In this document: positions 5,672-10,473 of the stretch, in pieces
How the letters are laid out: the number at the start of each line of letters is the position of its first letter
Numbering within the stretch: the first letter of the stretch is position 1
Assembly (NCBI GenBank): GCA_023266455.1
Contig: JAHFQD010000032.1
Location: 1 to 10,473 of the forward strand
Reading direction: 5' to 3'
Source: Candidatus Muproteobacteria bacterium
GTDB taxonomy: Bacteria; Pseudomonadota; Gammaproteobacteria; Acidiferrobacterales; Sulfurifustaceae
DNA length: 10,473 nt
Made by a program: the position numbers and the translations under genes
The notes under the pieces: model-generated
The model's input: only the letters and a program-made list of their open reading frames with translations
Told to the model about the DNA's origin: nothing
Database searches by the model: none

Positions 5672-5718
5672 CTCGGTCTGGCGCACTGAATGCTTATCGC
5701 AGCGAATCGTTAGACTTT

Positions 5719-6747
5719 CTATTTCTGCGTCGGTATTACCGCACCACTAGCACTGACAACCCGGTTTCTTCCTTCCCGCTTGGCTTGGTACAACGCCATA
5801 TCCGCCTGTTTGATGAGCGATGTCGGCAACTCGTCTCGCGGCGGGATTATCGTGGCCGTGCCGACGCTGACCGTGACATGTTTTGAATTTGCATTGCTAG
5901 TGGTGATCTCCAACAATTCCACATTGCGCCGGATTTTTTCAGCGACAAAATTTGCGCCGTTATGTTCGGTATTAGGCAAGATGACGATAAATTCTTCGCC
6001 ACCGAAGCGTGCGATGATGTCCGCAGGCCGTGCAAAACATTTTTTAGTCGTGGCCGCTATTTTCTTTAAAACTTCATCGCCCGCTAAGTGACCGAACGTA
6101 TCGTTATACGGCTTGAATTCATCGACATCGATCATCAGCAGCGACAACGGCGTTTTCTCACGCAGCGCGCGCTTCCACTCCTTGGTGAGATAATCGTCGG
6201 CGTAGCGGCGATTGCTCAGTCCGGTAAGTCCATCGACATTGTTTAACCGTTGCAGCTCGATATTCATTTCCAAAAGTTCTTGCTGGCTCTGACGCAGCGC
6301 GCGATAGGCTTCATCGCGCTGGATCTGATTTAAATAGGCCTTGGAGTGATAACGAATACGCGCAATGAGCTCGATCGGATCGGGAAGCTTCACAAGATAG
6401 TCGTTGGCGCCCGCTCTAAATGCCTTGCTTTTGGTCAGCGGGTCTTCGTTGGTCGAAAGTACGATCACTGGAATATCGCGCGTTAGCGGATCGGCGCGAT
6501 ACTCGTACACCAAATTAACGCCGTCCACGCCCGGCATAATGAGATCCTGCAAGATCACCGTTGGCTTGATTTGCTTAGCGGTCGCCATGGCTTCTTCCGG
6601 CTCGCAACAGAAATGGAAATCGAGATTCGGCTGATCCTCCAGCGCTTGACGCACCGCTTCACCGACGAACACTTGATCGTCCACTAACAACACTAAGGCG
6701 ACATAGTCATCCGCGGGCGGCACTGGTTTTGCTTTAACGCTCGACAT
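5719..6747 (-). CDS. wspR: WspR-like response regulator diguanylate cyclase (REC-GGDEF)
   Basis: This makes c-di-GMP from two GTP when its receiver domain is phosphorylated, the output of the Wsp surface-sensing pathway. Counting from the ATG at 6747 (342 aa), the REC domain spans about 15-135 with the acidic pair L-L-V-D-D-Q and phospho-acceptor D68 in LQDLIMPGVDG. A helical linker (145-170, R-D-E-A-Y-R-A-L-R-x-S-Q-Q-E-L-L-E) leads to the GGDEF domain, with D-G-L-T-G-L-S-N-R-R, the active loop R-F-G-G-E-E-F (GGEEF at 249-253) and an intact R-P-A-D inhibitory I-site just before it (240-243). All catalytic features are present. The start at 6747 is favoured by GGAGA five bases upstream. ATG 6762, which overlaps the wspF stop as ATGA, is a credible alternative and gives 347 aa, the length I recall for Pseudomonas WspR, but its nearest purine-rich stretch is too close to the codon. 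Confidence 0.93.
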   Translation of the reverse strand: MSSVKAKPVPPADDYVALVLLVDDQVFVGEAVRQALEDQPNLDFHFCCEPEEAMATAKQIKPTVILQDLIMPGVDGVNLVYEYRADPLTRDIPVIVLSTNEDPLTKSKAFRAGANDYLVKLPDPIELIARIRYHSKAYLNQIQRDEAYRALRQSQQELLEMNIELQRLNNVDGLTGLSNRRYADDYLTKEWKRALREKTPLSLLMIDVDEFKPYNDTFGHLAGDEVLKKIAATTKKCFARPADIIARFGGEEFIVILPNTEHNGANFVAEKIRRNVELLEITTSNANSKHVTVSVGTATIIPPRDELPTSLIKQADMALYQAKREGRNRVVSASGAVIPTQK

Positions 6748-6758
6748 GGTTATCTCCG

Positions 6759-7778
6759 TCATCCCTTACCAGCTAAAACGTTCACGATTTTTTCGGCGAT
6801 GCGATCGACCGGCAATATGTCCACGGCCGCACCTAACGTCGCCGCCGCCTTCGGCATGCCATAGACCGCGCTGCTAGCGCGATCCTGCGCAATAGTGTGG
6901 CAACCGCTGTCACGCAGCGTCTTCAAACCAATGGCGCCATCGCTCCCCATGCCGGTTAATAAGACGCCGATCGTTACGCCGCGCCATCGTTCCTTGACGC
7001 TTTCAAAAAAAACATCCACTGACGGGCGATACGAAGAATCGTGCGGCTCGGTGGTATAGCCAAGGCGCGTGGAACTTTTCAATATTAAATGATCATTCGT
7101 ACCGGCGAACAACGCCGTACCAACCGTCGGCCGCGCACCTTCTTCGATAAGGCGCACTGGCAGCGCCGAATGTAAATTAAGCCAATCGACCATTCCCGGC
7201 GCGAATTGCTGGTCTACGTGCTGAACAATGATAAGCGTCGCCGGAAAATCTTTCGGCAACCTGCGCAATACTTCAACAAGCGCCGCTGGACCACCGGCGG
7301 ATGCGCCGATGGCGACGAGGCTATTCGGAATGACATCGGACTCAACCGCCGTAGCCTTATGCACCATCGGCGGTCCACCGCGATCTTGCAAAAGCTGATT
7401 GATAGTATCGATTTTGGTTAGAAATGGTGCGGCGGTCTTGTTGGGGTCTCCCACACCGAGCGACGGCGTATCGATGGCATCGAGCGCACCGCATCCCATG
7501 GCTTCGAATACATGGCTGGCGTTAGTGCCGACATTGACGGTCACAATCAGGATCGCACAAGGCGTCGACGCCATGATCCGACGCGTCGCCTCGACGCCGT
7601 CCATGCCCGGCATAAGCAAATCCATCAACACGAGATCCGGTGTTTCTTGCTGGCACCGCGCGACCGCTTCCGCGCCGTCGCCTGCTACCCAAATCACCTG
7701 ATGTTGTGTCCGCAGCTGCAACGCGCGCCGCAGCGCCTCAACCGCCAGCGGCAAATCGTTGACGATGCCGATTTTCAT
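6759..7778 (-). CDS. wspF: WspF-like chemotaxis response regulator protein-glutamate methylesterase (CheB family)
   Basis: This 339-aa CheB protein demethylates (and may deamidate) glutamates on the Wsp receptor and so resets signalling; in Pseudomonas, loss of WspF locks the pathway on. Residues 1-120 form a receiver domain with N7-D8, phospho-acceptor D53 in L-V-L-M-D-L-L-M-P-G-M-D-G, and V-T-V-N-V-G at its fourth strand. A linker follows, and the methylesterase domain starts at about 150. The catalytic triad is visible: S160 in G-A-S-A-G-G-P, H187 in V-Q-H-V-D, and D280 in T-G-M-G-S-D-G. Y-G-M-P-K-A-A near 306-312 is also as expected. The start at ATG 7778 overlaps the wspE stop in ATGA and has GAGG upstream; the stop is close to or overlaps the wspR start. 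Full length, no defects seen. Confidence 0.94.
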   Translation of the reverse strand: MKIGIVNDLPLAVEALRRALQLRTQHQVIWVAGDGAEAVARCQQETPDLVLMDLLMPGMDGVEATRRIMASTPCAILIVTVNVGTNASHVFEAMGCGALDAIDTPSLGVGDPNKTAAPFLTKIDTINQLLQDRGGPPMVHKATAVESDVIPNSLVAIGASAGGPAALVEVLRRLPKDFPATLIIVQHVDQQFAPGMVDWLNLHSALPVRLIEEGARPTVGTALFAGTNDHLILKSSTRLGYTTEPHDSSYRPSVDVFFESVKERWRGVTIGVLLTGMGSDGAIGLKTLRDSGCHTIAQDRASSAVYGMPKAAATLGAAVDILPVDRIAEKIVNVLAGKG

Positions 7779-10000
7779 GCCGCCGCCTCGCCGATCAAAT
7801 CCACTACCGCATCGATAAGACGTTCGTCGTGAAAACTCCCTTTGGTTAAATAATAATCGGCGCCCGCTTCAAGTCCGCGACGGCGGTCTTCCTCGCGGTC
7901 TTTATACGAGACGATCATCACCGGTAGCGACTTGAGATTGGGATCGCGTTTAATCAACTGCACTAACTCGACACCGTCGAGCCGCGGCATATCAACGTCG
8001 GTAATGATGAGATCGAAATGACCAATGCGAACCGCGTTCCAGCCGTCCATACCATCGACCGCGATCTCGACATCGTAGCCACGATTGTCGAGCAGCTTAC
8101 GTTCGAGCTCGCGCACGACGAACGAGTCGTCCACGACTAAAACGCGTTTACGCTGTTTTGCCTGCGCGCCAAGTCCGTCGCCCCGTGCGCGATCGAGCGT
8201 GCCTTCGGCCGCGAGTTTCTCGACGGAACGAACGATATCGTCCACGTCGACAATCAACAGCGGCGTGCCGTCATCCATCAATGCGGCGGCGGCGATGTCC
8301 TTGATCTTTCCCAAGCGCAAGTCGAGCGGTTGCACGACCAGTTCGTGTTCACCGAGCAGGCGATCGACGATAAGTCCATACGGGTGATTAGCCTCGCCGA
8401 CGATAATGACTGATAAATCGCCAACAAGCGCCGGTTGGTCTTTACGCAATACCTGGTGCGCGGTTACAAGCCCTATTTGTTTTTCGCCCAAATTAAAATG
8501 CTGTCGCCCTTCGAGCTGTGCAATATTTTCCGGCGCGAGCTTGAGCGCACGTCCGATGTGGGCCAGCGGAAACGCATACGGTTCGCCGCCGATTTCCACC
8601 AATAGCGCGCGCACGACCGAGAGCGTGAGCGGCAGCTGCAATTGAAAACGCGCGCCGCGTCCGGCTTCGGTAAAAATGCGGATGGTGCCACGCACCTGCT
8701 TGACCATGTGTTGCACGACGTCGAGACCGACGCCGCGACCCGATATCTCGCTGATGTCGTCCTTCAGCGTAAAGCCGGGCAGGAATAGAAACTCCAATAA
8801 CTCGGCTTCGCTCAAACGCGTCGCGGTCTCGGCGTTGGTGAGTTGGCGCTCGACGATACGACTACGCAGACGATCGAGATCGATCCCGCGACCGTCATCG
8901 CTGACGCTGACCTGTAGCATGCCGGCGCTGTGATGTGCTTCCAGGCGTATCGTCGCTTCGGTCGGTTTACCGGCAGCGACGCGTTGCGTCGGCGTTTCAA
9001 TGCCATGGTCTATGGCGTTGCGCAATAAATGATTCAGCGGCGCATCGAGTTTTTCCAGAATATCGCGATCGACTTGGGTCGCGAGCCCGCCGATGTCGAG
9101 TTTCACCGCTTTGCCGAGCGCATGGCCGATATCGCGCACCATGCGCGGGTAACCGCCTACGCCATCGGCGAACGGCCGCATGCGGCTTGCCAGCGCTTCC
9201 TCATAGAGACGCTGGGAAGCGTCGTTCGTGCGCAGCGTGAATTTTTCGAACTCGGCGAGTTGGCGCGCGAGCAACTGCTGACAGGCAACCACGTGTTGTT
9301 GCGCATCGACGAGTAACGTCTGCGTTTGTTCACCAGCTGTTTGTTGAGGTAACGCCTGATTGACGTTTTCAATGGCTTTGTGCGACTCGTGCAGCAAGTG
9401 TTTGAGACGTTGTAACGAGTCGGTAAAAGGTTTCAGAAATTTCGCGCCGACTAACGACTCACCGGCTAAACCAAGCAGGCGGTCGAGATTTTCCGCGGTG
9501 ACGCGCAACACGCGATCGTCGGATTTTTGCTTGTTGATTTCCGGCTCGGCGGCGACCGCCGCCGAGGGGGTAATCGGCGCAACGTCGTCTTCCTTCTGCG
9601 CGATCCGAGCGCGTAAAGCCGCAAGATATTGCTCAAGCTCCGCGTTCGCATCCGACCAGCGCTTCGCTTCCGCTTCCGGCAGTTGCGCGATGCGCCGCAG
9701 CCAATCCACACCACGCAACAAAATGTCGACGAGCGAGCGCGTCAACGAGCGCTCGCCGCGTTGTGCCGCCACAAAGCAATCTTCCATGACGTGGGCGATG
9801 CTGACACTGGCGTTTAAACCGACGATACGAGATGCGCCTTTGAGCGAGTGCGCCGCGCGCATGCAGATTTCCAATTGATCCGCCGCACCCGGACTTTGCT
9901 CCAGCGCCAACAGGCCGGCGGTCAGTTGCTGCGCTTGGTTCTCCACTTCTATGCGGAACAAATCGAATAACGGCGGCGCCTCACGTTTGTCGCGCGTCAT
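7775..10000 (-). CDS. wspE: WspE-like hybrid chemotaxis histidine kinase (CheA with C-terminal receiver)
   Basis: This 741-aa cytoplasmic kinase autophosphorylates and passes phosphate to the WspR and WspF receivers. The HPt domain (about 10-130) has the phospho-accepting H51 in R-A-A-H-S-L-K-G-A-S-R. After a linker and dimerisation helices comes the HATPase domain, with N box H-L-L-R-N-A-I-D-H-G-I-E (324-335), G1 box D-D-G-R-G-I-D (368-374) and G2 box G-R-G-V-G-L-D-V-V (421-429). A CheW-like domain (about 455-595) follows, then a receiver domain (618-738) with D624-D625, phospho-acceptor D668 in I-T-D-V-D-M-P, and conserved K720. A P2 domain like that of E. coli CheA is not obvious. The ATG at 10000 is chosen because GGAG lies six bases upstream and it overlaps the wspD stop as ATGA. 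An upstream start at 10069 would add 23 residues overlapping wspD with no family resemblance. It is close in size to Pseudomonas WspE. Confidence 0.94.
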   Translation of the reverse strand: MTRDKREAPPLFDLFRIEVENQAQQLTAGLLALEQSPGAADQLEICMRAAHSLKGASRIVGLNASVSIAHVMEDCFVAAQRGERSLTRSLVDILLRGVDWLRRIAQLPEAEAKRWSDANAELEQYLAALRARIAQKEDDVAPITPSAAVAAEPEINKQKSDDRVLRVTAENLDRLLGLAGESLVGAKFLKPFTDSLQRLKHLLHESHKAIENVNQALPQQTAGEQTQTLLVDAQQHVVACQQLLARQLAEFEKFTLRTNDASQRLYEEALASRMRPFADGVGGYPRMVRDIGHALGKAVKLDIGGLATQVDRDILEKLDAPLNHLLRNAIDHGIETPTQRVAAGKPTEATIRLEAHHSAGMLQVSVSDDGRGIDLDRLRSRIVERQLTNAETATRLSEAELLEFLFLPGFTLKDDISEISGRGVGLDVVQHMVKQVRGTIRIFTEAGRGARFQLQLPLTLSVVRALLVEIGGEPYAFPLAHIGRALKLAPENIAQLEGRQHFNLGEKQIGLVTAHQVLRKDQPALVGDLSVIIVGEANHPYGLIVDRLLGEHELVVQPLDLRLGKIKDIAAAALMDDGTPLLIVDVDDIVRSVEKLAAEGTLDRARGDGLGAQAKQRKRVLVVDDSFVVRELERKLLDNRGYDVEIAVDGMDGWNAVRIGHFDLIITDVDMPRLDGVELVQLIKRDPNLKSLPVMIVSYKDREEDRRRGLEAGADYYLTKGSFHDERLIDAVVDLIGEAAA

Positions 10001-10473
10001 GCGAGACTCCGACCAAGCGCGTACGACAACAATGCTCCATCCAGACAACCGACCACCCGGTCGTTCCAACGCAAAACGGCTTCGGTATAAGTGGGATTCG
10101 CCCTTGCCACCGTTTCCGGCGGAGGCTGCAGTTCCCGCGAATGAAAACGATGCGCGCCGTGAACTTCATCGACCGGCAGCGCTAATCGACCTTCATCGCT
10201 TCGTATGACCAGCAGCCGCGGGTAGCTGCGGTGGCCGGCTCGTTGTTTAGACGACGCCAATTCGACCCCGAGCAACTCGCCGAGGGAAACGCAAATCAAC
10301 AGTTCACCGCGGACATTGGCCAGCCCTAGTACGATTTTACTTTGGCGATGCGGCAGTGAATGGATCGAACGCTGATCGGCGATCTCATCCACCGTTCCCG
10401 TGGGCAACGCGAGCCACTCCTTGCCAATACGGAAGATAACGACAGAGCGGATGTCGGTATCTTCGCGCTGTTT
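9997..10473 (-). CDS. wspD: WspD-like CheW adaptor protein, C-terminal part (5' end outside window)
   Basis: The frame is open to the right edge of the window and ends at TGA (9999-9997), giving 158 visible residues. It begins KQREDTDIRSVVIFRIGKEW and continues with L-A-L-P-T-G-T-V-D-E-I, then I-V-L-G-L-A-N-V-R-G-E-L-L-I-C-V-S-L-G-E-L-L-G, the hallmark strand-turn pattern of CheW domains. L-L-V-I-R-S-D-E-G-R-L-A-L-P-V-D-E-V-H-G follows, and the C-terminus has Y-T-E-A-V-L-R-W-N-D-R-V-V-G-C-L-D. CheW proteins couple receptors to the CheA-type kinase at the membrane-associated array. Position directly before wspE identifies this as the second Wsp adaptor, WspD, rather than WspB. An internal TTG at 10407 could be mistaken for the start, but CheW sequence continues past it. 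The missing part is probably about 70 residues if it matches Pseudomonas WspD. Confidence 0.9.
   Translation of the reverse strand, partial: KQREDTDIRSVVIFRIGKEWLALPTGTVDEIADQRSIHSLPHRQSKIVLGLANVRGELLICVSLGELLGVELASSKQRAGHRSYPRLLVIRSDEGRLALPVDEVHGAHRFHSRELQPPPETVARANPTYTEAVLRWNDRVVGCLDGALLSYALGRSLA

Noticed and set aside
5642..5716. Integron attC-like boundaries: TTAAC at the left and GTTAGAC at the right of the wspR-sigma gap
   Set aside because: The left end does not match the RYYYAAC box at its first position, the inner sequences do not pair to form the folded attC stem, and the flanking genes are large operon genes rather than cassettes.

Overview
The window looks like chromosome from a Gram-negative proteobacterium, probably gamma- or betaproteobacterial. 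The evidence is a Wsp chemosensory operon, a periplasmic YceI protein with a Sec signal, strong GGAG-type ribosome binding sites and moderately GC-rich coding DNA. No insertion sequence, phage gene, CRISPR array, tRNA or rRNA was seen. The species cannot be named from this stretch.

Three blocks are present. (1) Bases 2-1634, plus strand: the end of a PhnB-like VOC protein, a membrane-anchored SRPBCC (polyketide cyclase-like) protein, a DUF1428/YbaA protein and a YCII/DGPF protein, closely spaced like one operon whose promoter lies left of the window. (2) Bases 1688-5545, minus strand: an ECF42-type sigma factor (sigma domains plus a C-terminal TPR region) followed by three DGPF proteins, a terminator-like hairpin, a periplasmic YceI protein and two very small genes. 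(3) Bases 5719-10473, minus strand: wspD (cut by the window edge), wspE, wspF and wspR, all translationally overlapping or nearly so.

The Wsp genes encode the output half of a surface-sensing pathway. WspE is a CheA-type kinase fused to a receiver domain, WspD is a CheW adaptor, WspF is a CheB methylesterase, and WspR is a REC-GGDEF diguanylate cyclase that makes c-di-GMP. The receptor WspA, adaptor WspB and methyltransferase WspC would be expected to the right of the window.

The most informative non-coding signal is on the minus strand between the first and second DGPF genes of block 2. A TGTCGA box is followed 17 bases later by CGAC, the pattern I recall for ECF42 promoters. It suggests that the sigma factor directly transcribes the two downstream DGPF genes. 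The physiological role of ECF42/DGPF systems is largely unknown. The second set of DGPF, VOC, SRPBCC and YbaA genes in block 1 may be a functional companion, but no matching promoter is visible for it.
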